Positions 36,326 through 45,154 of a DNA stretch of 64,000 nt are shown here, piece by piece. Location of the stretch: positions 2,294,001 to 2,358,000 of the forward strand of contig NZ_BLJF01000001.1 in assembly GCF_009932335.1 (NCBI RefSeq). Direction: 5' to 3'. The stretch comes from Pseudomonas asiatica (GTDB lineage Bacteria > Pseudomonadota > Gammaproteobacteria > Pseudomonadales > Pseudomonadaceae). Made by a program: the position numbers and the translations under genes. The first letter of the stretch is position 1. The number at the start of each line of letters is the position of its first letter. Below the pieces are notes generated by a model, which ran no database searches, was not told where the DNA came from, and worked only from the letters and a program-made list of their open reading frames with translations.

Positions 36326-37891
36326 TTACGGCAGCGGCGGGTTGTTCCAGCGCTGTACGGTGACGATCATGTGCCCCTCGCCAGTCTGGCCACCGTCGGC
36401 CAGGGTGGCGATGACCTTCAGGTTGCCGGCGTTGTTGGTCATCATCTTGCGCTCCGGGTTGGGGCCGGCGCCGCCTGGCACGAACACGCCATCGGCCTGC
36501 ATCTTCCCGGCGAACTTCACGTCCTCGTCCTCGATCGCACGCTCGTTGAACGGCTCGACCTTCCAGCTGGCCGGCAGGTAGCCGATGCGCAGCGGCTGGC
36601 CATTGGCGTCCTTGCCCCAGGCTTCGGCCTCGAAGCGGCCCTGCACCTTGGGCACCGAGGCGCCGTTTTCACCGATGCGGGCGATGGAGAACGCCGGCAC
36701 CACTTTCACTTCCTCGACCTTGTCGTACACCGCCAGGTTGACGCCCTTGAGCGCCCCTACGGCGACTTCGCGCTGGCCAGGCCTGGCATCGGCCGCGGCG
36801 CGGGCCTTCACCCGTACCAGGGTTGGGGTCTGCTCCAGTACCTCGGTCACTTCCACGCCAGCGCCCAGGTCCGGTTTGCCGGCCAGGCCGCTGCCGACCA
36901 GGGTGATCTCGCTTTCGCCACCGGCCTTGATGAATGCCGGTTGTACCGCCAGCAGGCGCGCCTTGCCCTCCTTCACTGCGGTGAAGTCCAGGCCACGCTC
37001 GTCGTGCTCGGCCTCGAACATGCGGCCCTTCATTTCGCCATCCAGCGCGGCGAACACCTGGCGCAGGTTGGCGTCGCCGACCTTGACGTTGCCACGCCAT
37101 TCATAGCCGTTGTAGAGGATCGCCGAACCGCTGCCATTGAACGGCGTGCCGTCGGCATAAGCGCCCTTGACCTCGACCTTGAAGGTGTCACCCTGGTCAG
37201 GCGTGACGCTCATCACCCCGCGCACATCGCCCTTGGCCAGCATGTGGCCGCTGAATGCCCACTGGCCCGGCAGCGCATCGGCCTTGGGCCTGGCTTTCTG
37301 CCATTCGGCCCACGCCGCGCTTTCCAGCGGGTAGCGCTTGGCCAGGTCCGGCACCACTTGTTGCAGGGCGATCGGCAGCCAGTCGCGGTCACGCGCCTGG
37401 GCCTGGTATTCGAGGGACGGCCACTGGCCGAGATGGAAGTTGACCAGGTGCTCCCACTCCTTGGCCGGGCGCCGCTGCAAGGCGACACGGGCACCGGAGT
37501 GGCAACGGCCACAGGTTTCGCTGAGCTGGGTGTCGAACTGCTCGACGGTGTTCAGCCGGCGCTCCATGGCATACCGCACGCCATCGGTTTCGCTGGGCGC
37601 CAGGCCCTGCTTGTCGGCCAGGTACTTGACCAGGGTGCGGCGGTCGTCGTCGCTGATCTGCAGGCCGTGCATCACCTGCATGCGGGCGATGCTCATCAGC
37701 CAGCCTTCCGGCGTCTTGCGCTGGTGGCTGATGCGGCTGTAGGTGTCGTTGCCTTCGGGGATATGGCACCCCATGCACTTGTTCTGCAACAGGCTCGGGC
37801 CCTGCTCGGCCGCCATGGCCTGGGTGCTCAGCAGCGCGGCGGCGACCAGCGCCAGTTTGCCCGCATGCCGCCGGAGTCGAGTCGTCTTCAA
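36326..37891 (-). CDS. qhpA: Quinohemoprotein amine dehydrogenase alpha subunit (diheme)
   Basis: A 521-residue secreted diheme cytochrome c. The start is a TTG at 37891, chosen for the GGAGGT six bases upstream and because it gives a normal signal peptide (LALVAAALLSTQAMAA). Heme-binding motifs are C39-MGC-H43 and C127-GRC-H131. The rest forms the beta-rich domains of the alpha subunit. It accepts electrons from the CTQ cofactor and passes them to periplasmic cytochromes or blue copper proteins. First gene of the qhpADCB operon. Confidence 0.93.
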   Translation of the reverse strand: MKTTRLRRHAGKLALVAAALLSTQAMAAEQGPSLLQNKCMGCHIPEGNDTYSRISHQRKTPEGWLMSIARMQVMHGLQISDDDRRTLVKYLADKQGLAPSETDGVRYAMERRLNTVEQFDTQLSETCGRCHSGARVALQRRPAKEWEHLVNFHLGQWPSLEYQAQARDRDWLPIALQQVVPDLAKRYPLESAAWAEWQKARPKADALPGQWAFSGHMLAKGDVRGVMSVTPDQGDTFKVEVKGAYADGTPFNGSGSAILYNGYEWRGNVKVGDANLRQVFAALDGEMKGRMFEAEHDERGLDFTAVKEGKARLLAVQPAFIKAGGESEITLVGSGLAGKPDLGAGVEVTEVLEQTPTLVRVKARAAADARPGQREVAVGALKGVNLAVYDKVEEVKVVPAFSIARIGENGASVPKVQGRFEAEAWGKDANGQPLRIGYLPASWKVEPFNERAIEDEDVKFAGKMQADGVFVPGGAGPNPERKMMTNNAGNLKVIATLADGGQTGEGHMIVTVQRWNNPPLP

Positions 37892-37905
37892 GGTCAGACC
37901 TCCAC

Positions 37906-37918
37906 GGTTGTTGTTCTT
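37906..37918 (-). promoter_or_regulatory. Candidate Hfq/Crc (CA) motif before qhpA
   Basis: AAGAACAACAACC on the coding strand, immediately before the GGAGGT of qhpA. It fits AAnAAnAA well and sits where Hfq/Crc binding would block initiation. Confidence 0.5.
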
Positions 37919-37968
37919 ATCGTTTTCGCACGCTTTGGTACAGCAGGTGTGCATGTGACGGTTGCGAT

Positions 37969-37983
37969 ACAGGAACTGTGCCA
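37969..37983 (-). promoter_or_regulatory. Possible sigma-54 promoter of qhpADCB
   Basis: TGGCAC-N5-CTGT on the minus strand with 12-bp spacing between GG and GT. The -24 element is perfect, but the -12 element has GT where GC is expected. It lies 78 bp before the qhpA start. Confidence 0.4.
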
Positions 37984-38079
37984 GGTGCTGTAAAAGTGTT
38001 TTAAATCAAGCCATTGAGGACAATTACCGGATAATGGCAATGCAAGGACAGCTTCTTTGAGCGTCCCATTCCGCGACTG

Positions 38080-38100
38080 AGTGTTTCACCTTGAGACACT
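38080..38100. promoter_or_regulatory. Candidate enhancer (UAS) for the sigma-54 activator
   Basis: Inverted repeat AGTGTTTC-N5-GAGACACT, 8-bp arms with one T:G mismatch. It sits between the two divergent qhp-locus promoters, about 255 bp upstream of the start expected from the 38329 promoter. TGTTTCACC recurs at 38215. A plausible site for the AcoR-like activator, from position only. Confidence 0.4.
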
Positions 38101-38112
38101 GGGCCTGCTGCG

Positions 38113-38208
38113 CAGGCCTTTCGCGACACAAGGCCGCTCCTACAAGGGATCGCGTACGGCCTGTAGGAGCGGCCTTGTGTCGCGAAAGGGCCGCACAGCG
38201 GCCCCCGC
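38113..38208. repeat. Inverted REP pair
   Basis: Two facing REP units (GCGACACAAGGCCGCTCCTA type) inside the 492-bp gap between qhpA and the divergent aldehyde dehydrogenase gene; the rest of the gap holds the regulatory sites listed separately. Confidence 0.85.
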
Positions 38209-38328
38209 TTTTACTGTTTCACCACCGTCTCACACCGTCTCAATGTGCAACAGCGCAGCCCTGCAATCCCAACCTTGCACCAGGACAAAACCCAACCCGT
38301 TCAACGGCTTGCGGCCATCTACCGACCT

Positions 38329-38344
38329 TGGCACGCCCATTGCG
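38329..38344 (+). promoter_or_regulatory. Sigma-54 (-24/-12) promoter of the aldehyde dehydrogenase gene
   Basis: TGGCACG-N4-TTGC with GG (38330) and GC (38342) exactly 12 bp apart, a perfect match to the RpoN core consensus. Transcription should start near 38355, about 30 bp before the ATG at 38384. Confidence 0.8.
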
Positions 38345-38383
38345 CCTATGCCTGTCACATCCAATGACAAGAGGCACCGTCCC

Positions 38384-39877
38384 ATGCTTTCCGAACTGCC
38401 CATCCTGCCCGCCACCCGCGCCTTTCTCGAACGCAAGCTGAAGATGCGCATCGGCGCCGACTGGCAGGACGCCGCCAGCGGTCGCACCCTGTCGTTCCGC
38501 AACCCGGCCACTGGCGAGGTACTGGGTGAAGTGCCCGCCGCCGAGGCCGAAGATGTCGACCGCGCGGTGCGCGCCGCTCGCCAGGCCTTCGACGATTCGC
38601 CGTGGAGCCGCCTGCGCCCACGCGAACGGCAGAACCTGCTGTGGCGCCTGGCCGACCTGATGGAGCGCGACGCCCGCCAGCTGGCCGAACTGGAATGCCT
38701 GAACAACGGCAAGAGCGCCGCCGTTGCCCAGGTGATGGACGTGCAACTGGCCATCGACTTCCTGCGCTACATGGCCGGCTGGGCCACCAAGATCGAGGGT
38801 AGCACTGTCGAAGCCTCGATGCCGTTGATGCCCAACGACCAGTTCCATGGTTTCGTGCGGCGCGAGGCAGTGGGCGTGGTCGGCGCCATCGTCGCCTGGA
38901 ACTTCCCGTTGCTGCTGGCCTGCTGGAAGCTCGGCCCGGCCCTGGCTACCGGTTGCACCGTCGTGCTCAAGCCCGCGGACGAAACACCGCTGAGCGTGCT
39001 CAAGCTGGCTGAGCTGGTGGACGAAGCCGGCTACCCGGCAGGTGTGTTCAACGTGGTCACCGGCACCGGCCTGAACGCCGGCGCCGCACTCAGCCGCCAC
39101 CCCGGCGTGGACAAGCTGACCTTCACTGGCTCCACCGAGGTCGGCAAGCTGATCGGCAAGGCAGCCATGGACAACATGACCCGTGTCACCCTGGAACTCG
39201 GCGGCAAGTCGCCGACCATCGTCATGCCCGACGCCAACCTGCAGGAAGCCGCGGCCGGCGCGGCCACGGCGATCTTCTTCAACCAGGGCCAGGTGTGCTG
39301 TGCCGGGTCCCGCCTGTACGTGCACCGCAAGCACTTCGACAACGTGGTGGCCGACATCGCCGGCATCGCCAACGGCATGAAGCTGGGCAGCGGTCTGGAC
39401 CCGGCAGTGCAGATGGGTCCGCTGATCTCGGCCAAGCAGCAGGACCGCGTCACCGGCTACATCGAGCTTGGCCGCGAGCTGGGCGCGACCATTGCCTGCG
39501 GTGGCGAAGGCTTCGGGCCGGGCTATTTCGTAAAGCCGACAGTGATCGTCGATGTCGACCAGCGCCACCGCCTGGTGCAGGAAGAAATCTTCGGCCCGGT
39601 GCTGGTGGCGATGCCGTTCGATGACATCGACGAAGTGATCGGCATGGCCAACGACAACCCCTATGGCCTGGGTGCGAGCATCTGGTCCAACGACCTGGCC
39701 GCCGTGCACCGGATGATCCCACGCATCAAGTCGGGGTCGGTGTGGGTCAACTGCCACAGCGCCCTCGACCCTGCCTTGCCCTTTGGCGGCTACAAGATGT
39801 CCGGCGTCGGCCGTGAGATGGGGGCGGCTGCCATCGACCACTACACCGAGCTGAAATCGGTGTTGATCAAGCTCTGA
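38384..39877 (+). CDS. Phenylacetaldehyde-type aldehyde dehydrogenase
   Basis: A 497-residue NAD(P)-dependent aldehyde dehydrogenase with the general base in TLELGGKSPTIV (about 272) and the nucleophile Cys in NQGQVCCAGSRLY (about 304), both intact. The start at 38384 is the first ATG after the sigma-54 promoter. It would oxidise the aldehyde made by the quinohemoprotein amine dehydrogenase; in P. putida U the gene in this position of the phenylethylamine (pea) locus has this role. The exact substrate here is inferred. Confidence 0.9.
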   Translation: MLSELPILPATRAFLERKLKMRIGADWQDAASGRTLSFRNPATGEVLGEVPAAEAEDVDRAVRAARQAFDDSPWSRLRPRERQNLLWRLADLMERDARQLAELECLNNGKSAAVAQVMDVQLAIDFLRYMAGWATKIEGSTVEASMPLMPNDQFHGFVRREAVGVVGAIVAWNFPLLLACWKLGPALATGCTVVLKPADETPLSVLKLAELVDEAGYPAGVFNVVTGTGLNAGAALSRHPGVDKLTFTGSTEVGKLIGKAAMDNMTRVTLELGGKSPTIVMPDANLQEAAAGAATAIFFNQGQVCCAGSRLYVHRKHFDNVVADIAGIANGMKLGSGLDPAVQMGPLISAKQQDRVTGYIELGRELGATIACGGEGFGPGYFVKPTVIVDVDQRHRLVQEEIFGPVLVAMPFDDIDEVIGMANDNPYGLGASIWSNDLAAVHRMIPRIKSGSVWVNCHSALDPALPFGGYKMSGVGREMGAAAIDHYTELKSVLIKL

Positions 39878-39891
39878 TCATTTTCCTGTAC

Positions 39892-39970
39892 CGGCCTCTT
39901 CGCAGCACAAGGCTGCTCCTACAAAGGTAGCGCGGTCCTTGTAGGAGCAGCCTTGTGCTGCGAAGACGCC
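39892..39970. repeat. Inverted REP pair
   Basis: Two facing REP units (CAGCCTTGTGCTGCGAAG type) between the aldehyde dehydrogenase and the porin gene. Confidence 0.85.
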
Positions 39971-39987
39971 GGCACAGGCAACCCGAG

Positions 39988-40001
39988 AACAACAACAAAA
40001 A
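39988..40001 (+). promoter_or_regulatory. Candidate Hfq/Crc (CA) motif before the porin gene
   Basis: AACAACAACAAAAA just upstream of the TGGAG that serves the ATG at 40015. It is the strongest AAnAAnAA match in the locus and is well placed for translational repression by Hfq/Crc. Confidence 0.55.
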
Positions 40002-40014
40002 CATGGAGCACACC

Positions 40015-41328
40015 ATGAGGCACAAACTCGCCTGCACATTGGCCCTGCTGTTCGCCGCCCCGGTCACCCAGGCCTACGAGCTGTACAACCACGACGGCAC
40101 CACCCTCAACGCCGACATCGAAGCCCTGTTCGGCGCTTTCCACAGCGACGAAAGCTTCAACCTCGCCGGCAACCGCAAGCCTGGTAGTACCGCCTGGCAG
40201 GAAGGCTACGTCAAGTATGGCCTCAGCGGCAGCCAGGCCCTGGCCGACAGCGGCGCGCTCTACGGTGCCTTCAACCTGCTCAGCTCCGCCACCTGGGGCG
40301 ACGGCGATGCCGCCGGCCTGACCCTGGGGGACGAGCGCCGCACCGCCATCGAAGACCTGTACCTGGGCTGGCGCTCGGCCAACCTGTTCCCGGCCCTGGG
40401 CGAAGACGGCGTGAACATTTCCGGCGGCCGCCAGGTGGTGACCCTGGGCGACGGCTTCCTGATCCAGGGCGACCCAGTGAACCTGGGCAAGGTCGACCTG
40501 GGCGCCAACTTCGACCGCGGTGGCGCCTACTACCTGGCCGCACGCAAGGCCTTCGACAGCACCGCCGTGCTGCGCCTTGGCGGCAAGCAAGGCTGGCGCA
40601 GCGACCTGATGTGGCTGAAGTCCGACAACCACTACCAGGCCGACACCTCGCTGGCGGTGGCCAACCTGGAGCACGTCGCCGACGCCGGCACCGTCGGCCT
40701 GAGCTGGATCCGCGGCCTCGACGTGGACCAGCGCTACGCGCAGATCATGGGCCTGGAACACCGCGACGGCATGGACACCGCCAGCCTGCGCGGGCGTGGC
40801 AACCTGGGGGTGAAAGACCTGGAGCTGGCCGCCGAGTACGTGACCCAGGACAAAACCGGCGGGCGGGAGAACGCCTGGTACCTGGAAGGCAACTGGACCT
40901 TCTCCGAACTGCCCTGGTCCCCCACCGCCACCTACCGCTACAGCCGCTTTTCCGAAGACTTCGACCCGCTGTTCTATGGCCTGAGCCGTGGCTATGGCAC
41001 CTGGTTCCAGGGTGAGGTGGCGGCGAACTATGCCGGGCCGTTCAACAGCAACAGCCAGGTGCACCACGTGGCGCTGAAGGGCAAACCACGGGACAACCTG
41101 ACCGTCGGCGCGCTGTACTTCGACTTCGATACGCTGGACACCGACCAAGGCAACCTGGGCGGACGGGAGCTGGACCTGTACGTGGAATGGATGGTCAACG
41201 ACCACCTGCTGATCAGCCCGCTGGTAGGGTTCTACAAGCCGGAACGCAGCGCGGCCAATGGCGGGACGCAGCTGGGTGGGCGGGATACCGGGACCTATAT
41301 GCAGCTGATCGTCGGGACTTTCTTCTGA
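40015..41328 (+). CDS. Outer-membrane beta-barrel channel of the amine locus
   Basis: A 437-residue protein with a signal peptide (LACTLALLFAAPVTQAYE), strands of alternating polar and aromatic residues throughout, and a terminal Phe (LIVGTFF), the outer-membrane insertion signature. It resembles alginate-export/OprD-like porins in general layout. In this locus it probably takes up the amine or its product. The start is set by TGGAG seven bases upstream. It follows the aldehyde dehydrogenase gene by 137 bp. Confidence 0.8.
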   Translation: MRHKLACTLALLFAAPVTQAYELYNHDGTTLNADIEALFGAFHSDESFNLAGNRKPGSTAWQEGYVKYGLSGSQALADSGALYGAFNLLSSATWGDGDAAGLTLGDERRTAIEDLYLGWRSANLFPALGEDGVNISGGRQVVTLGDGFLIQGDPVNLGKVDLGANFDRGGAYYLAARKAFDSTAVLRLGGKQGWRSDLMWLKSDNHYQADTSLAVANLEHVADAGTVGLSWIRGLDVDQRYAQIMGLEHRDGMDTASLRGRGNLGVKDLELAAEYVTQDKTGGRENAWYLEGNWTFSELPWSPTATYRYSRFSEDFDPLFYGLSRGYGTWFQGEVAANYAGPFNSNSQVHHVALKGKPRDNLTVGALYFDFDTLDTDQGNLGGRELDLYVEWMVNDHLLISPLVGFYKPERSAANGGTQLGGRDTGTYMQLIVGTFF

Positions 41329-41339
41329 TTCGAAATCCT

Positions 41340-41462
41340 GGGGCTGCTACGCAGCCCATCGCGACACAAGGCCGCTCCTACAGGTACCGCACAAGCATCA
41401 TGGGCATCACCGAACCTGTAGGAGCGGCCTTGTGTCGCGAAAGGGCCGCAAAGCGGCCCCGG
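41340..41462. repeat. Inverted REP pair
   Basis: Two facing REP units (GCGACACAAGGCCGCTCCTA type) between the convergent porin and qhpG genes. Confidence 0.85.
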
Positions 41463-41467
41463 CAATC

Positions 41468-42760
41468 TCAAACCAAGCCCTGCTCCAACAACCACCGCCG
41501 CACCATCCTCTGCTGCTCCCCTGGCAGGCCTGACAACACTGCCTCGAGAGGTCGGCCGCTACGCAGCCCGCGCACCACCGGCGCCAACTCCACCCCCTGC
41601 AAATGCCACACCCCCAACGGCTGATCCGCCGTCACCACCACCTCGGCCTCATCCACCAGCCCGTCACGCAACACCGGCCGCCGCTCGACCCTCACCGCGC
41701 TCCAGTCCGCCGCCACGTGCAATGCCTGCATGTCCGGCCAACCCTGCCGCCGCGCCCAGAACGGCTGCCCCACCCGACCCTGCTCTTGCCCATAGAAATC
41801 CCGCCCGATCCGGGCAAAACGCAAAAACAGCTGTTCGATCCGCTGCTGGTGAAACTGCCGCGCCAACCCGGCCCGCTCGGGCCTGCGCAGCAAGGTATTG
41901 ATCACCACCGGCGCCTGCAGCGCCGAAGACAGCGACTGGAAGATCCCGTTACCTGATAGCGGGTCAACGGCCATCGCGGCATCACCCACGCGTATCCAGT
42001 CCTGCCCGACGCACTCACCGGCCAGAATCGCGGTACTGCTGCGCGCATGCACCTCTGCCGGCGCCAAGGCCCTGGCATCGAACAGCTCGGCCACCAGCAC
42101 GCTGCCAGCTCGCCGCGCCGCACAGTAATCCGCCAATCCGGCCTTGCCCGGCAGCCCGGCGGCGTCCAGGGTGACTTGCCAGTAGCAGCGGCCGTCTTCC
42201 AGGCGCGCCATCCACGCCCAGCCATCTGCCAGGCTCTCCACCGCCGACGCTGGCGCCCCGGGGGCGGCCTGCCAGACATTCAGCAAGCTGACCGTCTCCG
42301 GCCCGCGCAGGCGGTCGGCGGCCAATGGGGCCTGGCGGCCTCGGGCTTCGACCAGGAAATCGGCCTGCAGTACCTGCCCGTCGTCCAGGCGAATGCCATG
42401 ACCGACTTCGCGAACCACCTCACGCACCCGCCCCTCGACCACGCTCACACCCGCGCACTGAAGGTCGTCGCGCAGCGCCCGGTCAAACATTTGCCGATCG
42501 AGCAGAAACTCCTGGTTCAGGTGCAGCTGCTGGCCGTTCCAGTGCACTTGCCGAGTCGCCGGCATCGCCGCCTGGCGCAACGCCCCACCAAGGCCGGCAT
42601 GGCGCAGCCCGTCCAGCACCCGCTGCGAAACCCCTTCGACCGCCGCGAACCGGCGCCACTCGGACACCACCGTTACCGCATAACCCAGCCGCCGCAGGCC
42701 AATGGCCGTGGCCGCACCCGCAGGGCCTGCCCCCAGCACCACAATGCGCGGTTCAGCCAT
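41468..42760 (-). CDS. qhpG: FAD-dependent monooxygenase QhpG
   Basis: A 430-residue flavoprotein of the halogenase/monooxygenase class with the Rossmann motif VVLGAGPAGAATAIGLRRLG at residue 6 and the second FAD motif WIRVGDAAMAVDPLSGNGI at about 265. It hydroxylates the gamma-subunit tryptophan, needed to build the cysteine tryptophylquinone. GAGGTG precedes the ATG at 42760, and the start overlaps the end of qhpE by 8 bp. Last gene of the regulator-qhpF-qhpE-qhpG run. Confidence 0.9.
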   Translation of the reverse strand: MAEPRIVVLGAGPAGAATAIGLRRLGYAVTVVSEWRRFAAVEGVSQRVLDGLRHAGLGGALRQAAMPATRQVHWNGQQLHLNQEFLLDRQMFDRALRDDLQCAGVSVVEGRVREVVREVGHGIRLDDGQVLQADFLVEARGRQAPLAADRLRGPETVSLLNVWQAAPGAPASAVESLADGWAWMARLEDGRCYWQVTLDAAGLPGKAGLADYCAARRAGSVLVAELFDARALAPAEVHARSSTAILAGECVGQDWIRVGDAAMAVDPLSGNGIFQSLSSALQAPVVINTLLRRPERAGLARQFHQQRIEQLFLRFARIGRDFYGQEQGRVGQPFWARRQGWPDMQALHVAADWSAVRVERRPVLRDGLVDEAEVVVTADQPLGVWHLQGVELAPVVRGLRSGRPLEAVLSGLPGEQQRMVRRWLLEQGLV

Positions 42761-43430
42761 GGCCGGCACCTCGTCGCTCGGGGCCGGTAAACGCCGCGTG
42801 GTGGCGCAACCAGTCATGAACCTGCTGGTGGCCCATGCCCGGCTCATCACGCAGCAACGCAGCAATCCTGCCACTCAGGGCCGCACAGCCCAGGCTCGCG
42901 CCCGCCCTGCCGCCCGCGCCCACATAACCGCCGAAGTCCGCCTGCCGGGTACCCAGCCAGGACCACTGGCCCGGTGCACAGCGGGCATCGCCGGTAACCC
43001 GGATCACTCCGGGGTAGCTGGCCGGATACACCGGCCCGCCCTGGGCCGGGCTGGAGGCGCACAACAGCACACCCGCGGCCAAAGCCTCGGCGCAAGCCTG
43101 GTGCAGCACAGGCCGGTCCTGCTGCAGGCCAAGGCTGAGGTTGACCAGCGTAACCCCCGCCTCCACCAGCCACAGCAGCGCGGCCGCCACCTGCAAGGCA
43201 CTGGTGCTGGCCTGGGCGCCGAAAACCTGGGCCAGCAGCACAGGCACCGGCCCGGCCTCCCGCTGCAAGCCGGCGAGCACCGCGCTACCGTGCCCAAGCT
43301 GGTCGGGCAGCATGTCACCTTCGCGCAACTGGCCGTCCTCCAGCCAAAAGCGGCGCGCGCCCAGCAAGGCGCTGGCCTGCTCTGGCGTGCAACCACTGTC
43401 GATCACGCCAACACGCACGTCAGTGCCCAT
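42753..43430 (-). CDS. qhpE: Subtilisin-like maturation protease QhpE
   Basis: A 225-residue S8-family protease without signal peptide, with the catalytic triad D11 (GVIDSG), H47 (QLGHGSAV) and S179 (GASLGCAALSG). It is short for a subtilase, as expected for QhpE. It is known to remove the 28-residue leader of the cross-linked gamma subunit in the cytoplasm. The gene overlaps qhpF by 11 bp and qhpG by 8 bp, so the three are translationally coupled. Confidence 0.92.
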   Translation of the reverse strand: MGTDVRVGVIDSGCTPEQASALLGARRFWLEDGQLREGDMLPDQLGHGSAVLAGLQREAGPVPVLLAQVFGAQASTSALQVAAALLWLVEAGVTLVNLSLGLQQDRPVLHQACAEALAAGVLLCASSPAQGGPVYPASYPGVIRVTGDARCAPGQWSWLGTRQADFGGYVGAGGRAGASLGCAALSGRIAALLRDEPGMGHQQVHDWLRHHAAFTGPERRGAGHG

Positions 43431-45153
43431 GCTTGATCACCTCCTCGGGCAGCACCTGCAACTGGCCAGCGTGCAGCTGCAGGTGCAGGTCGGCATCGGC
43501 CAGGGTCGAAGCACGGTGACTGATCAGGATGCGCGTGCGGCCGGCGAACAGCTGGTCGATGGCCGCTATCACTTCGCGCTCGGTGGCTTCGTCCACCGCC
43601 GAGGTGGCCTCGTCCAGTACCAGGATCGCCGGCGCCTGCAGCACCGCGCGGGCGATGGCAATGCGTTGTTTCTGCCCGCCCGACAACTGCTGGCCACGCT
43701 CACCCAGCAGGCCGTCCAGGCCCAGCGGCAGGCTGTCGACCAGGCTGTCCAGCCGCGCCAGGCGCACCACCCGTTCCAGTTCCTCACGGCTTGCCTCGGG
43801 CACGCCGTAGGCCAGGTTCTGTGCCAGGGTGCCGCGGAACAGCACGATATCCTGGCTGACCACTGCAATGCGTCGGCGCAGCGCGGCCAGGTCCAGTTCG
43901 CGCAGGTCGGTGCCGTCCAGCAGGATGCGCCCGGCGTCCGGGTCGTAGAAGCGCTGCAGCAGGTCGATCAGGGTCGACTTGCCCACCCCCGAGGCACCGC
44001 TGATGGCCACCTTCAGGCCACCCGGCACGCACACCTGCACGTCGTTCAGCACCGCGCCCTGGCGCCCTTCATGGGCAAAACTCACCCCCTCGAGGCGCAA
44101 TTCGCCCGGGCCGTCGGGCACCGGCTGCGGGTTGGCTGCCGGGCGCACGGCCACGGCCTCCTGCTTCAGTTCCATCACCCTCCCCAGGCTCACCGCCATG
44201 CGCTGCACCGCCACGTACAGGCCCAGCAGGCTCTGCACCGGCCCTACCGCCATGCCCATGTAGGTGGAAAAGGCGATCAGCGCACCCAACTGCCAGGCAC
44301 CCTGAATCACCCACCAACCGCCGACCAGGAACGCGCAGGCGCGGCACCAGGAGGTCAGCGTGCCGGGGATGGCCTGGGTGAAGAATTCGGTCACCTGCAC
44401 CTTGAGCAGCTGGCGCATGTAGCCCTGGCCCAACTGGTCCAGGCGCCCCGCCTCGCGGCCTTGCTGGCCGGCGGCCTGGATGAACTTCATTGCCGGCAGG
44501 GTTTCGACCAGGAACGACGACACATCTGCCGAGCGTTCGCGCAGGGTGCGTACTTCGCGCTCAACCTTGCGCCGCATCCAGCGCAGCCACAGCACTTCTA
44601 TCGGTACCAGCAGCGCCAGCAGCAAAGACAGTTGCCACGACAGCATCAGCATCAACACCACCGCGCCCACCAGGCCGATCACCGCCGACACCGCCGAAAA
44701 CAGCGAATCCACGGCAAAGCGCTGGATTTCCGCCACATCGCCATCCAGCCGCGAAAGGATGTCGTCGATGCGCCGCCGCCCGTAGAACGTCGGCGACAGC
44801 TGCTGCAGGTGGCGGTAAAGGTCGTCGCGCAGGGCAAACAGGATGCGCCCCGACAAGCGCGTGTGCAGGTAGCGGTTGACCCCGGCCAGCACGGTACCCA
44901 GCAGGCCCGCGCCGATCATGATCGCGGCCATGTGCCAGAGGGTCTGGTAGTCCTTGGCCAGCAGCCCCTCGTCGATCAGCGTCTTGACCAGCCAAGGTTG
45001 CGCCAGCGCCAGCAATGAGGCACCCAGCGACAAGCCGAGCAACAGGCCGATGGCGCGTCGATGGGGGCGCACGAAACCATACAGCCAGGCCAACGCCTGG
45101 CGCATGAGCACAGGGTCGCTGGACTCCACCAGCCGGGCGAACAGGCCGCCCAC
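43420..45153 (-). CDS. qhpF: ABC exporter QhpF for the gamma subunit
   Basis: A fused ABC half-transporter of 577 residues if the GTG at 45153 is used; this codon starts one base after the regulator stop. An ATG at 45105 is the alternative. Neither has a clear Shine-Dalgarno, so the start is uncertain. Six membrane helices (about 30-310) precede the ATPase with Walker A SGASGVGKSTL, signature LSGGQKQR and Walker B ILVLDEATSA. It exports the cross-linked gamma subunit to the periplasm. Confidence 0.9.
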   Translation of the reverse strand: MGGLFARLVESSDPVLMRQALAWLYGFVRPHRRAIGLLLGLSLGASLLALAQPWLVKTLIDEGLLAKDYQTLWHMAAIMIGAGLLGTVLAGVNRYLHTRLSGRILFALRDDLYRHLQQLSPTFYGRRRIDDILSRLDGDVAEIQRFAVDSLFSAVSAVIGLVGAVVLMLMLSWQLSLLLALLVPIEVLWLRWMRRKVEREVRTLRERSADVSSFLVETLPAMKFIQAAGQQGREAGRLDQLGQGYMRQLLKVQVTEFFTQAIPGTLTSWCRACAFLVGGWWVIQGAWQLGALIAFSTYMGMAVGPVQSLLGLYVAVQRMAVSLGRVMELKQEAVAVRPAANPQPVPDGPGELRLEGVSFAHEGRQGAVLNDVQVCVPGGLKVAISGASGVGKSTLIDLLQRFYDPDAGRILLDGTDLRELDLAALRRRIAVVSQDIVLFRGTLAQNLAYGVPEASREELERVVRLARLDSLVDSLPLGLDGLLGERGQQLSGGQKQRIAIARAVLQAPAILVLDEATSAVDEATEREVIAAIDQLFAGRTRILISHRASTLADADLHLQLHAGQLQVLPEEVIKHGH

Positions 45154-45154
45154 G

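Noticed and set aside
39880-40014. Sigma-54 promoter directly before the porin gene
   Set aside because: CGGCACAGGCA lacks a TTGC element at the required spacing; the porin is more likely read from the aldehyde dehydrogenase promoter or an unseen one.
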